Below, piece after piece: positions 9,102 through 18,302 of a stretch of DNA of 64,000 nucleotides. Position 1 is the first letter of the stretch. Each line of letters begins with the position of its first letter. The notes below the pieces were generated by a model, which was not told the DNA's origin, did not search any database, and saw only the letters and a list, made by a program, of their open reading frames with translations. A program made the position numbers and the translations under genes. The DNA lies in the NCBI RefSeq assembly GCF_000292525.1, contig NZ_AEYF01000026.1:186001-250000 (forward strand), in the 5' to 3' direction. This DNA comes from Rhizobium sp. CCGE 510 (GTDB lineage: Bacteria; Pseudomonadota; Alphaproteobacteria; Rhizobiales; Rhizobiaceae).

Positions 9102-9923
9102 TTACGCTGGATTCGACCGCGTTTTGCCGAAGAATTCGCGCCTATGGGTTTCGCCGAGCACCCTCAGCTTACGAAGATTGCGCAACCAGCGCCGCGGTTT
9201 GGTGAGCACGCCGCGGTTCAGGAAATACTGTCGCAGCAGGCTTGGCGCCTGACTGTGCGATCCGCCATGGGCAACCCGATAGACCGCCCCACGAAAGGGA
9301 AGTTTCGCAAGCGGCGCCCCGCGTTGCGCCAGAATTTTCGCGATACGGACATGGCTGCCAAGCATCGACTTGATCCAGTCGAGCGAAGCATCCTCAAATC
9401 GGTTCGGCAGATCGTAGAGATCGGCACGAACGATCAAGGATGTGCCGCAGAGATGGCTGAAGTCATCATGGCCAAGCAGGAAATTGCCGCCATCGTCCCA
9501 GATGTAACCATGGTCGATCGTCCACCCGTTGGCGTCCCGATTTTCGGATGCATGTTGCACGATTCGAGAACTGACGAAATCGTCATCGTCGACAATCATG
9601 AAGAAGCGGCTGTCGGTGGCGTTCAACATGCCGCTCAGAACACGCCGACCTTTGTCAGCCCGGAAGGCATCAAGGAAGTCTTCCTTGCTGCCCTTTCCAA
9701 GCTCATGCAGGTCGTTTGGCGGAAAGGTCACGCGCAAGGCGGAAAATTTTTCCGGCAGATCAGGCAGATCGGCCCCTTCGTTTGCCACGATGATTCCCCG
9801 CCAGTCCCCATTGGTCTGGTTGGAAATGGAGGCCACGGTCTGGGTGAGATTTGCTTTCAGCCTGCTCCAATCGCGGGCATTGTCCTGATGCCGGACCGGT
9901 ATAATGAAGGTGACAAGTGGCAT
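9102..9923 (-). CDS. GT2-like glycosyltransferase with DDDD motif
   Basis: 273 residues. The start PLVTFIIPVRHQDNARDW and the FMIVDDDDFVS motif identify a GT-A fold, but the middle differs from the other three transferases here. The motif HGYIWDDGGNFLLG and the long basic C-terminus (RRWLRNLRKLRVLGETHRREFFGKTRS) are features of a small rhizobial GT subfamily. TAGGAGA lies before the ATG at 9923. Role in the repeat unit assembly is inferred from position between a pyruvyl transferase and other transferases. Confidence 0.75.
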   Translation of the reverse strand: MPLVTFIIPVRHQDNARDWSRLKANLTQTVASISNQTNGDWRGIIVANEGADLPDLPEKFSALRVTFPPNDLHELGKGSKEDFLDAFRADKGRRVLSGMLNATDSRFFMIVDDDDFVSSRIVQHASENRDANGWTIDHGYIWDDGGNFLLGHDDFSHLCGTSLIVRADLYDLPNRFEDASLDWIKSMLGSHVRIAKILAQRGAPLAKLPFRGAVYRVAHGGSHSQAPSLLRQYFLNRGVLTKPRRWLRNLRKLRVLGETHRREFFGKTRSNPA

Positions 9924-9932
9924 CGAATTCTC

Positions 9933-10964
9933 CTACGCCCGCAAGCTCACGGCTTCATTTCGATTGGCATGGTTCTTCGCGGCCTGATGACGCGCCCATT
10001 CGATCCCGTCGTCAAGCGAGGTTGCCTTGTATGAAAGATCCGTTCCGCCGGAGAAAGCACTCATGAAGCGGCGAATTTTTCCGTAGCTATTGTCCAGCAC
10101 GGCGTGTGGGCGGCCGAGCAACAACGAGCAAATATGGACGTGCAGACGATCGGTGACGATTGCGCGAGCGCGCGAGATCTGACTGATGCCGCGCTCGAAA
10201 CGGTTGTGCGCAGCAGCGTCCAGCCTCCGCAATGCAACTTCGCTTGGCTTCAAAGCGAGATAGGCCGACGCCACTCCCAGCTTCTTGGCGATATCCACCT
10301 TCCGTTTCGACTCCGTGATCCAGTCTTCCACAGGAATGTCGGAGGGAATGTTGCGATCGGTGCCGCCGACCCGTTCTGCGTCCTCTCTCAGCATGGCGAG
10401 AACGGGAATCTGTGTCGCCCTATCCGAAAGCGAGCCGATGGCGAAAGCCATATCGGGGCATAGCCGCACGGTGCAGTCGAAGTGTTTCTCGGAAAATTCT
10501 TTCGATTCTTCGTCGCGCACGAGCAGAACGAAATTCTTGTGGCGACCGATTGCCCGTTTGGACTGCTCGATGCGCTCAGGCGAACTATAGTGGATCGACT
10601 GCGGGAACTGGATGATCTGCCGATCGGGAAAACGCTCCATGATCGCTTCGCGGAAATCCTGGTGGGCAACCCAGATATCGCCGAAATTGCCGCCGCCGTG
10701 AATGAAGATCGGGCCTGTGGGAACTCGGCGTTTCAACTCGTCGGCTGAGAAGTCATACAGCCTGGAAACATAGTCCGGGCGCTTGTTGAAGCGATCCTTG
10801 AGATAGGCCATCTCCCCCAGCCAGATCGCCGAGTCGCCGCAATTGCGGATGTCGGGGAAGTCTAAGATCGCGAGCGGTTCGTCGCGCGAGACATAGTCTT
10901 TCAGGCAATCATGGATCATGCCATTGAGTTTTGCGATCAGCTCAGATCTGGATAGGCTGGTCAT
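9933..10964 (-). CDS. Polysaccharide pyruvyl transferase family protein
   Basis: 343 residues of the PF04230 family, which moves pyruvate from phosphoenolpyruvate to a sugar as a ketal, or in some members transfers other groups. Family marks: DIRNCGDSAIWLGE, IFIHGGGNFGDIW, IIQFPQSIHYSS, CPDMAF and the C-terminal TDRLHVHICSLLLG / LDNSYGK motifs. It is closer to the EpsI/EpsO-like branch than to ExoV. Nine bases separate it from the downstream transferase. A second, different family member lies at 12649-13551, so the polymer may carry two pyruvyl groups or one protein may have another role. Confidence 0.85.
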   Translation of the reverse strand: MTSLSRSELIAKLNGMIHDCLKDYVSRDEPLAILDFPDIRNCGDSAIWLGEMAYLKDRFNKRPDYVSRLYDFSADELKRRVPTGPIFIHGGGNFGDIWVAHQDFREAIMERFPDRQIIQFPQSIHYSSPERIEQSKRAIGRHKNFVLLVRDEESKEFSEKHFDCTVRLCPDMAFAIGSLSDRATQIPVLAMLREDAERVGGTDRNIPSDIPVEDWITESKRKVDIAKKLGVASAYLALKPSEVALRRLDAAAHNRFERGISQISRARAIVTDRLHVHICSLLLGRPHAVLDNSYGKIRRFMSAFSGGTDLSYKATSLDDGIEWARHQAAKNHANRNEAVSLRA

Positions 10965-10995
10965 TCTGCCTCACTTGTTGATGTTCGTTTTAGTT

Positions 10996-12498
10996 TTAAG
11001 CCGACTTGGGAACGGCAATGCGTTTGGCTTTTGACAGGAACTTGGCAAAGATACGCTGAACTTCGGTTTCCGGGCCATTTGGCTTGTTCATTGCGAGCCA
11101 AAGGACAAAGCTGGAACCGACATAGAGAATACCGCCTGTGATGACCAGAATGGCTAGGTGAAGGGCCAAGGCCAGCTTGTCGACGGGAGCGCTCATGATA
11201 TGCGACAATCCCCAGATGCCGGCGGCCATCAGGGCCACGCTGGCAAGCGCGCGGAAGTTTGCCGCGAGCTGCTGGAAGAACGGTAGATTGATCAAGCGTT
11301 TGACGAGAAGCATATTGACAACGGTGGAAATCAGACCCGTCAGCACGCGCGCATAAACGACGCCCGGAAGCCCGGCCATCATGAGGCCGGCGATGATGAT
11401 GGGAATGCGAACCACCAGCATTTGCGTGTCGCGGATAAACAGCATCTTGGTATGGCCCTTCGCCATGCCCAGCGGCTGGACGAGCGAGCCAAGGGTCTGC
11501 AGGGCGAAGACCGATGCAAGCGCCTGCACAATGAAGATCGCAGGAGCCCACTTCTCTCCCAAGGCAAGCCGCATCATCGGATCAGCCACAACAGCCATGC
11601 CGATTCCGGCCGGAAGCGCCACCGCAGCCATCAGGGCCTGTGCGCGCTGATAGGCTGCGACAAGCCGGACCGGGTCGTTGCGGACCTTCGAAAAGCCCGG
11701 ATAAATCGTCTGGTTCAACGGCGCGGTAGCCTCGCGCGTCGGCAGCGTCGAAAGAGTGTTGCCGACCGTATAGTGACCAAGCTGTGTGGCGCCCAGCATC
11801 TTACCGATCAGCAGATATTCGATCCGCCAGTTCAGCGTGTTGACGATCTGTCCGGCCGTCAGCCAGACCGAGAAGGAAAACAATTCGCGGGCATGGCGGA
11901 AGGTTATGCGCGGCCAGAACGGCAATACGGTATAGGACACGATGATATTCGTCACCTGATAGGCAAGGGTGCCGATGACGAGAGCCCAATAGCTCTGGTA
12001 GATGGCGGCAATTGCCACCGTCACGACGAAACCAACCAGCTTCTGCGAGACGTTCAGCACGAACTCCTGCCAGAAGATCAGATCGCGTTGGAGCATGACG
12101 CGGCGTGGATTGGCGAGACCGCTCAGGAGCAGGCTGAAACTCAAGGCAAGCATTACGCTCGTCAAACGAGGTTCATCATAAAACTCGGCGATCGGATAGG
12201 AGCTAGCGGCAAACACCAGCGCCAATATCGCGCTTCTTGTTACGCTCAATGTCCAAACCGCGCTGAAGTGAGTTTCGCCGGGAGATTCATGGCGAATAAG
12301 CGCTTGTCCAAGCGAAAGTTCGGTGACGGAGCTCAAGATGACTTGGATCGTTGTTGCGATCGCGACAAGACCGAAGTCGGACGGCACGAGGTACCACGCC
12401 AGCACAAAGGTGCTGAGCGCGGAAAGCGCGTTGACGATAGCGCGGGACAGACTCAGCCATATGCTGCCCCGGATCATGCGGTCGGCTACATTCTTCAT
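10996..12498 (-). CDS. Lipid-linked oligosaccharide flippase, Wzx/MOP superfamily
   Basis: 500-residue polytopic protein with about 12-14 predicted membrane helices. N-terminus KNVADRMIRGSIWLSLSRAIVNALSALSTFVLAWYLVP and SVTELSLGQALI are typical of the WzxC/AmsL-type flippases. It moves the finished repeat unit across the inner membrane for Wzy-type polymerisation. I choose the ATG at 12498 by family alignment; an upstream frame to 12564 is open but unsupported. No polymerase (Wzy) or Wza/Wzc pair is in the window, so export must use components elsewhere. Confidence 0.85.
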   Translation of the reverse strand: MKNVADRMIRGSIWLSLSRAIVNALSALSTFVLAWYLVPSDFGLVAIATTIQVILSSVTELSLGQALIRHESPGETHFSAVWTLSVTRSAILALVFAASSYPIAEFYDEPRLTSVMLALSFSLLLSGLANPRRVMLQRDLIFWQEFVLNVSQKLVGFVVTVAIAAIYQSYWALVIGTLAYQVTNIIVSYTVLPFWPRITFRHARELFSFSVWLTAGQIVNTLNWRIEYLLIGKMLGATQLGHYTVGNTLSTLPTREATAPLNQTIYPGFSKVRNDPVRLVAAYQRAQALMAAVALPAGIGMAVVADPMMRLALGEKWAPAIFIVQALASVFALQTLGSLVQPLGMAKGHTKMLFIRDTQMLVVRIPIIIAGLMMAGLPGVVYARVLTGLISTVVNMLLVKRLINLPFFQQLAANFRALASVALMAAGIWGLSHIMSAPVDKLALALHLAILVITGGILYVGSSFVLWLAMNKPNGPETEVQRIFAKFLSKAKRIAVPKSA

Positions 12499-12648
12499 GA
12501 GCGAGCGGCTCCGTACGTCGAGGACTCCGAGCATTGAAACGGGCTGAGCCCCCGCCGAAAACACTTGTGCTCCTTGCCGGCGCAGAGGGTATTGATGAAG
12601 TTAGAAAGCATCATGCTTTATTGCCTCGTCACGAAAGCGATTGCGACC

Positions 12649-13551
12649 TTAAAGGGCGCTTGCCGTTTTCCTGGAAAAATCCTGCTTCAGCCGGTTCAGC
12701 TCGACCAGCATTCTTTCGTGTGCTCTTACAATAGCATCATCCGTGCTGAGCTGGCCCGGCTTCTCTGCCACTCGCTGCAACGTCTTGACGGTCGATCCGA
12801 AGACATAATTTCCGGTCAGCTGGCGGATCCGGCGGTGACGGAATGTTACGTTCTTCAATAGGTAGGTATTTTTCCGAACCAGCGAGGCTCCGGCTTCGAC
12901 GAGGTTCGACGGGCCGATCGGGTCGAAATCGATCTCCAGATCAAGCGCACTCGCCCAGTCGTACCACTTGGCTCTGTTTCCCGGCGCGATCGGGCGAATC
13001 GCCCGCCAAGGAACGCGCAGCGCGTCCGATATAATGCAGCCATGCATCGCTTCCGAGACGACTTTATGTGATGCGCTGATTTCGGTCAGAACTTTCTCCA
13101 CCGACCAGCGCGGATCGATATAGTGTATACCAGCGAGATCGCAGACCTTATCCCAGCTGCCGTACATAGCGCTTTCATAATGCGGCATGAACGAGACGGG
13201 ATACCGCTTCTCGACGCTTTTTGCATCCCAGCAGCTGCGCGTGAGGATGCCAGAATCGCCGATGGCGTAGCTCGGCTCGATGCCGAGGATCTCGGCGGTC
13301 TTCTTTCCGCGCACGAAATAGAATGTCCAGTTGCGATCGACTTTCGGCGGGTTGGTGTAGCCGCCATAACCCGAGCCGAAGACAATCTTCTGCATGTTCG
13401 GATCGAAATTGTCGTAGAGGATCGAACCGATGCCGAGAAAGAGCTGACCTTCGTCATCGTCGAAGAAGCCGGGCAGCAGACGCTCCCAGAGCCAATGGTT
13501 GAGCTCGTCGCCAAAATTCTCGTGTTTCCCACGGTAGGCAAACATCTTCAT
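12649..13551 (-). CDS. ExoV-like polysaccharide pyruvyl transferase
   Basis: 300 residues. The start [22 protein letters not shown] resembles ExoV of succinoglycan synthesis, which adds the terminal pyruvyl ketal. Further marks: [32 protein letters not shown], and [17 protein letters not shown] near the C-terminal third (the conserved His of the family). The ATG at 13551 overlaps the TGA of the acetyltransferase (ATGA), so the two are translationally coupled. A longer frame to 13728 is only the antisense extension of that neighbour. Confidence 0.87.
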   Translation of the reverse strand: MKMFAYRGKHENFGDELNHWLWERLLPGFFDDDEGQLFLGIGSILYDNFDPNMQKIVFGSGYGGYTNPPKVDRNWTFYFVRGKKTAEILGIEPSYAIGDSGILTRSCWDAKSVEKRYPVSFMPHYESAMYGSWDKVCDLAGIHYIDPRWSVEKVLTEISASHKVVSEAMHGCIISDALRVPWRAIRPIAPGNRAKWYDWASALDLEIDFDPIGPSNLVEAGASLVRKNTYLLKNVTFRHRRIRQLTGNYVFGSTVKTLQRVAEKPGQLSTDDAIVRAHERMLVELNRLKQDFSRKTASAL

Positions 13552-14051
13552 CGTGCTTCTCCAGTCGGCAAGTGCTTGACGATCGAAACCGTCTCGTCTT
13601 CGCGTGCCATGCGTCCGTAACGCGAAATGATCTCGATGTCGCTGCGGATTATCTTTGCCGGATTGCCCGCGACGAGCGAGCGCGGCGGAACGCTCTTGGT
13701 CACCACCGAGCCCGAGCCGATGACGCATTCATCGCCGATTTCAACACCGGGCAGAATGATGCTGCGGGCGCCGATGAAGCAGCGTCTGCCGATTCTCGTG
13801 TGAAGATAGAGCCCGCGCGTGAGGTCGTGAGTCAGAATCGCCGCCTCAAAGGCGACATAGGTTTCCGCCCCGATATGCAATCCCTTAGGGTTGGTCTTGT
13901 CGAAACGTACGCTGAGCGAAAAGCTGGCCGTCGGATCGATGTCCATTCCCCAGAACTTGGTATAGTAGAGCCATTTGGCCTTCACAATTCCGTTCCGCAG
14001 CGGCCGAAATACGTTCAGTCCCCACTTCGGCTTTTTTCCTGTCTGCACCAT
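13548..14051 (-). CDS. Left-handed beta-helix acetyltransferase
   Basis: 167-residue hexapeptide-repeat acyltransferase (WcaF/NodL/maltose-acetyltransferase type). Repeats run from about residue 55 to 135 ([42 protein letters not shown]), ending with the usual [10 protein letters not shown]. The catalytic His of the family may be the one in THDLTRG. Probably adds O-acetyl groups to the polysaccharide. ATG 14051 overlaps the upstream gene's TGA by one base (TGATG), and its own stop overlaps the pyruvyl transferase start, so three proteins are produced in a tight chain. Confidence 0.87.
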   Translation of the reverse strand: MVQTGKKPKWGLNVFRPLRNGIVKAKWLYYTKFWGMDIDPTASFSLSVRFDKTNPKGLHIGAETYVAFEAAILTHDLTRGLYLHTRIGRRCFIGARSIILPGVEIGDECVIGSGSVVTKSVPPRSLVAGNPAKIIRSDIEIISRYGRMAREDETVSIVKHLPTGEAR

Positions 14052-15202
14052 CAAGTCCGACCCCGGCTGGAAAATTCGTCTAGCACGGAACTGTAATAGT
14101 CCTCGAGCATCCCCGTCTGACGACGTAAGTCAAAGCGCTCGGCCACCAGAAGCGGTGCCCGCGCGCTGAAGGCTGTCCACAGGGCTTGGTCATTGAGCAG
14201 CCTTCCGACTGCTTCGGCCATTCCTGCGACATCCCGCTCCTCCACGAGATAACCAGTTTTCCCCTCTTCGATCGCTTCGCCCACGCCTCCCGAGCGAAAT
14301 GCGACGACCGGAGTTCCTACGGCTTCGGCCTCGAGATTGGCGAGACCGAAAGCTTCGGCGTGACCATTATCGAGGGTCACGCTTCCGTGGAGATAAAGCT
14401 CCGCACTGGCGAGCAGATCCTTTATCTCAGTCTGCGACAGATTTTCATGGATCGTGACGCTTGGCAAGGAACGACGCGCCAGTGCTTCGATTTCCTCCTT
14501 CAAGGGACCCTGGCCGACCATGACGAATTCGACCGGAGTGCCGGCGGCGGCCACGCGTGCCAGCGCGTCGATCATGAAGCGGTGGCCCTTATAGTCGACG
14601 AAGCGGGCAATGGAAACCACCAACCCTTTTTTTCGTGGACGCGGCTCCATTTTGAAGAGATCGAGATCGATGCCGATATGATGGCGATAGACGCGGTCGG
14701 CGCGAAAGCCGAGCGCCAGCAGCCGATCGCGGATGAAATCGGAAACGGCAATATTCCAGCTGTTCCAGCCGGCCATCTCGCTCCGGCCATTGGCGAAGAA
14801 GCGCACCTGGTTAAAGCCGCCCGGCTTTTTCGGGTCACCGCCATAGGTGGCGTCGAAGCCGTGGAATGTCGTGACCAGCGGCTTGCCGGCGGCGCGCGCC
14901 AGGGGGCCGATGACATAACCGTTCTTGCCGAAATGGGCGTGAACGAGATCGGCTTGGCCGATCGCCGGAAAGAGAAAGGGAAGGCCGATCTGCGGAATTT
15001 TCAGCAGCAGTTCACCGGCCCGTGCAATGGGAGACCGACGGATGTCATGAACCGGGATAGTGGATTTTTTGGTATGGGCGGACGGAATTCGCGAGCCGGC
15101 AAGAATTTCAGCTTCGAAAGAACGAAATGCTACCGCCTGATTGAGAACAAATGCCTGGCTGGCAGGCAAAAATTTTTCCACGTAAATAACGGCTTTTCTC
15201 AT
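14051..15202 (-). CDS. GT4 glycosyltransferase, ExoL/WcaL-like
   Basis: 383-residue GT-B enzyme. N-terminal domain with YVEKFLPASQAFVLNQ and HAHFGKNGYVIGPLA; C-terminal nucleotide-sugar domain with SIARFVDYKGHRFMIDAL and the E-x7-E signature EAFGLANLEAEAVGTPVVAF. The N-terminus resembles colanic acid WcaL/AmsK and rhizobial ExoL-type transferases. It is the first sugar transferase gene in the minus-strand run and is coupled to the acetyltransferase. The acceptor and donor are not deducible. Confidence 0.87.
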   Translation of the reverse strand: MRKAVIYVEKFLPASQAFVLNQAVAFRSFEAEILAGSRIPSAHTKKSTIPVHDIRRSPIARAGELLLKIPQIGLPFLFPAIGQADLVHAHFGKNGYVIGPLARAAGKPLVTTFHGFDATYGGDPKKPGGFNQVRFFANGRSEMAGWNSWNIAVSDFIRDRLLALGFRADRVYRHHIGIDLDLFKMEPRPRKKGLVVSIARFVDYKGHRFMIDALARVAAAGTPVEFVMVGQGPLKEEIEALARRSLPSVTIHENLSQTEIKDLLASAELYLHGSVTLDNGHAEAFGLANLEAEAVGTPVVAFRSGGVGEAIEEGKTGYLVEERDVAGMAEAVGRLLNDQALWTAFSARAPLLVAERFDLRRQTGMLEDYYSSVLDEFSSRGRT

Positions 15203-15233
15203 GAATCTGTCGACGTCTCCGTTGTCTTGCCCA

Positions 15234-16307
15234 TCACATTGCCTCTATTGCCCGCCTGATGCCATCAACCGCACTTCTCGGCGCATTGGTGTCGTCATAA
15301 AGATTAACGCGTTTTGCGCAGGCTGCGTCGGGAGCGGCTTCGTTCTCAACGCGCTCGCCGTATTTTTCCGACATGCCCCATACTGTCACGCCTTTCAAGT
15401 CGCCACGCTCGGCCGCCACAGTGATCACATCACCGAAAATATCCGCGTATGACGTCGGCGAAAAGCCTTTCTCGCGGTTCAGGAATTGGCAGGACGCATC
15501 AAGCTCGGTGATGAACACGCCGATACCCATGTCCTTCAGCGCCGCGCAGAAGCGCCCCATTCCTTCCGGATCGATCCGGTCGAGGCCGGGACGGAAATGC
15601 GCCTGCAGCCCCACCGCATTGATCGGCGATTTCCGGGCGACGAGATCCTCGACGATTCGCAGGATACGCGCGCGCTTCTGTTCGAACACGTCTGATTTCT
15701 TCTCCAGATGCGTTTCGTTCAGCACCAGCATTGCGCCGGGATTTGCCTCATGTGCCATATCGAAGCTCATACGGATATAGTCGTCTCCAAGAAGGCGTCG
15801 GAAAACACAATCTCGCAGATCCGGCGCATCATATTCCAATGGCTCGTTCACCACATCCCAAGCGTCGATTGCGTTCTTATAGCGAGTGACAACCTGTTTT
15901 ATGTGACGGTTCATCGTCGCCTGCATCGTCTTAGCGTCGGTGATATCAGACACCCACTCCGGGACGCGATACCAGATTAGCGTATGGCCATAAACCCTCA
16001 TGTTGTTTTTGTGTGCAAATGCAACCATCCGGTCCGCATTCTCGAAACTGAAAACACCCGGCCTCTTTTCCGTTGCATTCCACTTCAATTCGTTTCGCGG
16101 CGTTATTGAATTGACGTTGTCGATGTACATCTCGGAAGCAATTGGATCGCCGATATTTTGCAGGTCGATTGCCGATCCGAATCGGAGCGCCTTGCCGTCG
16201 GCAAGGGCGCGCAGCCCTTTCACTGAAGGCCCTTGTGCCAGGACGTGGCCCGCATTGGCATACAGCAGAGCGAACGGAACCGAGGCGAGGAAACGTCTTC
16301 TATTCAT
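15234..16307 (-). CDS. GH10 endo-beta-1,4-glycanase (xylanase family), exported
   Basis: 357-residue glycoside hydrolase family 10 enzyme. The start MNRRRFLASVPFALLYANAGHVLA is a twin-arginine-like signal. GH10 marks: ITPRNELKWNATE, YGHTLIWY, WDVVNEPLEY with acid/base Glu155, LQAHFRPG and FITELDA with nucleophile Glu268. It hydrolyses beta-1,4 linkages by a retaining mechanism. Lying at the head of the polysaccharide operon, 31 bases from the GT4 start, it could trim or depolymerise the operon's own polymer, as ExoK does in succinoglycan, or act on plant xylan. I start at ATG 16307; an upstream frame to 16346 adds thirteen residues and spoils the signal. Confidence 0.9.
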   Translation of the reverse strand: MNRRRFLASVPFALLYANAGHVLAQGPSVKGLRALADGKALRFGSAIDLQNIGDPIASEMYIDNVNSITPRNELKWNATEKRPGVFSFENADRMVAFAHKNNMRVYGHTLIWYRVPEWVSDITDAKTMQATMNRHIKQVVTRYKNAIDAWDVVNEPLEYDAPDLRDCVFRRLLGDDYIRMSFDMAHEANPGAMLVLNETHLEKKSDVFEQKRARILRIVEDLVARKSPINAVGLQAHFRPGLDRIDPEGMGRFCAALKDMGIGVFITELDASCQFLNREKGFSPTSYADIFGDVITVAAERGDLKGVTVWGMSEKYGERVENEAAPDAACAKRVNLYDDTNAPRSAVDGIRRAIEAM

Positions 16308-16498
16308 TCTATCTCTCACTGTTGGTTTTTTGATGTCCGCGGCCAATTTAAAGGGCCAGGCTCGTCGGCAACGCGACGTTCGCGTTCAATTCAGCGGAGT
16401 AATTCAACCCTAAATGTACTGGCGCCGTAGGGGATATTGTCGGTATCTGCTAGACTCCTCAGCAGGCTCCACGGTATAAACTGTTCTGGAGGGCGCTC

Positions 16499-16876
16499 GT
16501 GATGGAAGATTGGTTTAGCTATCTGGTGAGCTGTTTTCATATTGCATTGCAAAATGCCGTTTTTTTTATGACGACTGTTCGAAACGATCTATTTCTTCTC
16601 GATGTCCGACAATTTTCGGCGCTCGTTTTCGGCGCCATTGGCATCATTTTTCTGTTGTTCGCAGCGCTTGTCAGGCTGTCGGGGCGGCTGCGCCGATCGG
16701 AGGCCGTCATTGGCTCGCTGAACGAAGACCTTGCGCAAGTCACGCAAGACCTCAATGTCGAGCGTGTCTGGCGCTTGGCGGGCGGGGACAGCACCGAACG
16801 GCCGAGTGCGGACAGTTTGAAAGAGCTTTACAAGATTTTGGCCAGGCATCACGACGACGCAGGTTACATGGCGTGA
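16499..16876 (+). CDS. Small membrane protein of unknown function
   Basis: 125 residues starting at GTG 16499 (next codon ATG), with GGAGGG nine bases upstream. Two hydrophobic stretches: a weak one near residues 8-25 and a strong helix at about 42-60 (FSALVFGAIGIIFLLFAALVRL). A cytoplasmic coiled-coil-like segment (SEAVIGSLNEDLAQVTQDLNVERV) follows. No family recognised. It is transcribed divergently from the GH10-led polysaccharide operon and converges on the next gene. A regulatory or scaffold role in polysaccharide synthesis is possible but unproven. Confidence 0.6.
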   Translation: MMEDWFSYLVSCFHIALQNAVFFMTTVRNDLFLLDVRQFSALVFGAIGIIFLLFAALVRLSGRLRRSEAVIGSLNEDLAQVTQDLNVERVWRLAGGDSTERPSADSLKELYKILARHHDDAGYMA

Positions 16877-16901
16877 GAAGTCGGCGCATAATCTCCGCCC
16901 C

Positions 16902-18011
16902 TTAATGCGGATGATCCTGACTTTCTGCAGGCGCCTTGGCATCGGCAGGAATGGATACCGATGCCGGCCGCAGGTCGGTCCCGCCCGTCGGCTCCGGCGA
17001 TCGAAGCCATGCTCTATCGGAAAAATAGTTTCTCGTTCTTTTCTGGGGTCCCGACGTGGCATCCAGGGCTAGCGTAAAATTATACCGCCCAGGATTGAGC
17101 ACCTCGCGGCTGAAATTGATGCTGGCTCCAAAGCCGTCTTCCTTGATGTCCTTTAGATTCTTGATCGCGGTCAGCGTCTCGTGAAAATCCAGCCATTGCG
17201 GTTGCCGCAACATGGTTTCGAAAATTCGCAGAATGTTGGAATCGAGCTGACCATTTTGATCCGTCTCGGGATTGATGATCTTCACCCGCATATTGTTGAT
17301 CGCGCCGGCGGCGTCGCCGCGAACGATGACGAAGATGGAGTTCGGAAGCTGATCCTTCTCCCGCTTGCCGCTATGCTCGAAAAAGCATTCGAACGTACCG
17401 GCGTCGAAGCTTGCCGCCGCCCAATCGCTGGTTTCGATGCCGGCATTGCGCAGCGCCGCACACATCGCTGGCCCGGATATCCGCCATGTGCGCAGAAAAG
17501 CCGATGCGGTCTGTGCCACCGGCGGTTCGATGATATGCAATGGAAACGTGAAGGTGGCTGGGGGCGTCGGGCGGGGAAGGGCTTTGGGGGGCGGCGGCTT
17601 AACTTCAGCGGGAAAGAGATCGAAGCCAAAGTAATGGCCCACCGTCTTCAAATGTTTCATATCGTTGGAAAGAAGCACCGTTCCCATGACCAGCGAGAGG
17701 GAAATCGTCAGCAGCAACCAAAAGACCACGGGAATCTTCCGTTTTCCCAGCGGCTGTTTCGCATTTGCGGACGACGAATTCTCAGGCAAGCTTGTCTTCT
17801 CCGGTGCGAGAAGGGTTTCGATCGGGCTGTCTAAATCCAGCAGTATACATTTATCCGTTAAATATCTTTGGCTTCGTGTCGGCAAATGGACGCCTTTCTG
17901 CCTCACCATCAGAAGGGCGCGACAGATTTCGGCGGAGGCGCAGCACCACTCAATCGGGAACCGCTCATGCAGCTGTGGCATATCGCAGTAGCAGACCGGG
18001 GACGATGTCAT
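16902..18011 (-). CDS. Membrane-anchored protein of unknown function, Pro-rich linker
   Basis: 369 residues. A cytoplasmic N-terminus of about 90 residues, one membrane helix (VVFWLLLTISLSLVMGTVLL, near residues 94-113), a proline-rich stretch (KPPPPKALPRPTPPA) and a periplasmic domain of some 200 residues with two or three cysteines (MCAALRNAGIE, FECFFEHSG). It contains RTWRISGPAMCAALRNAGI and INNMRVKIINPETD, which I do not recognise as a named domain. The start is uncertain: ATG at 18011 lacks a good ribosome binding site and later ATGs exist. It may be a rhizobial-specific protein related to the neighbouring polysaccharide locus. Confidence 0.6.
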   Translation of the reverse strand: MTSSPVCYCDMPQLHERFPIEWCCASAEICRALLMVRQKGVHLPTRSQRYLTDKCILLDLDSPIETLLAPEKTSLPENSSSANAKQPLGKRKIPVVFWLLLTISLSLVMGTVLLSNDMKHLKTVGHYFGFDLFPAEVKPPPPKALPRPTPPATFTFPLHIIEPPVAQTASAFLRTWRISGPAMCAALRNAGIETSDWAAASFDAGTFECFFEHSGKREKDQLPNSIFVIVRGDAAGAINNMRVKIINPETDQNGQLDSNILRIFETMLRQPQWLDFHETLTAIKNLKDIKEDGFGASINFSREVLNPGRYNFTLALDATSGPQKRTRNYFSDRAWLRSPEPTGGTDLRPASVSIPADAKAPAESQDHPH

Positions 18012-18302
18012 TCTTCGTTCTGTGAGCAGTTGCGCCTGCTTCGGTCTTTCGTATTTGGCGATATTACTTCTGTATATTGTTATTGAATTCGATGAATTCG
18101 TATTTGCCAGAGTATTTATTAATAAGTTGCCATAATAATATTGGTTACGCGCCGTGTTTTCTGGTATTTCCCGCCATGGTTTTGTTTTTAATTTTAAAAC
18201 TCCAGATTATATATTATGTTATCGCAATGATTTTGCAGTTTTCATCAAATTTTCGACGTATTTTTCGATAGGGTTTGCTGCGCAATCGTCGGAGGGAGGG
18301 AC
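18012..18302. other. AT-rich intergenic region
   Basis: About 290 bases with long A/T runs (18060-18280), unlike the rest of the window. A 64-codon frame across it has no ribosome binding site and a composition that follows the AT skew, so I do not call a gene. The region likely contains the promoter of the methyltransferase and possibly that of the divergent unknown gene. Confidence 0.5.

Noticed and set aside
11422..12537. 371-codon open frame on the plus strand
   Set aside because: Antisense to the Wzx-type flippase gene, which has clear membrane helices.
14186..15259. 357-codon open frame on the plus strand
   Set aside because: Antisense to the GT4 gene with its E-x7-E signature.
18077..18271. 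64-codon hydrophobic frame
   Set aside because: Its composition follows the AT-rich DNA; no ribosome binding site.
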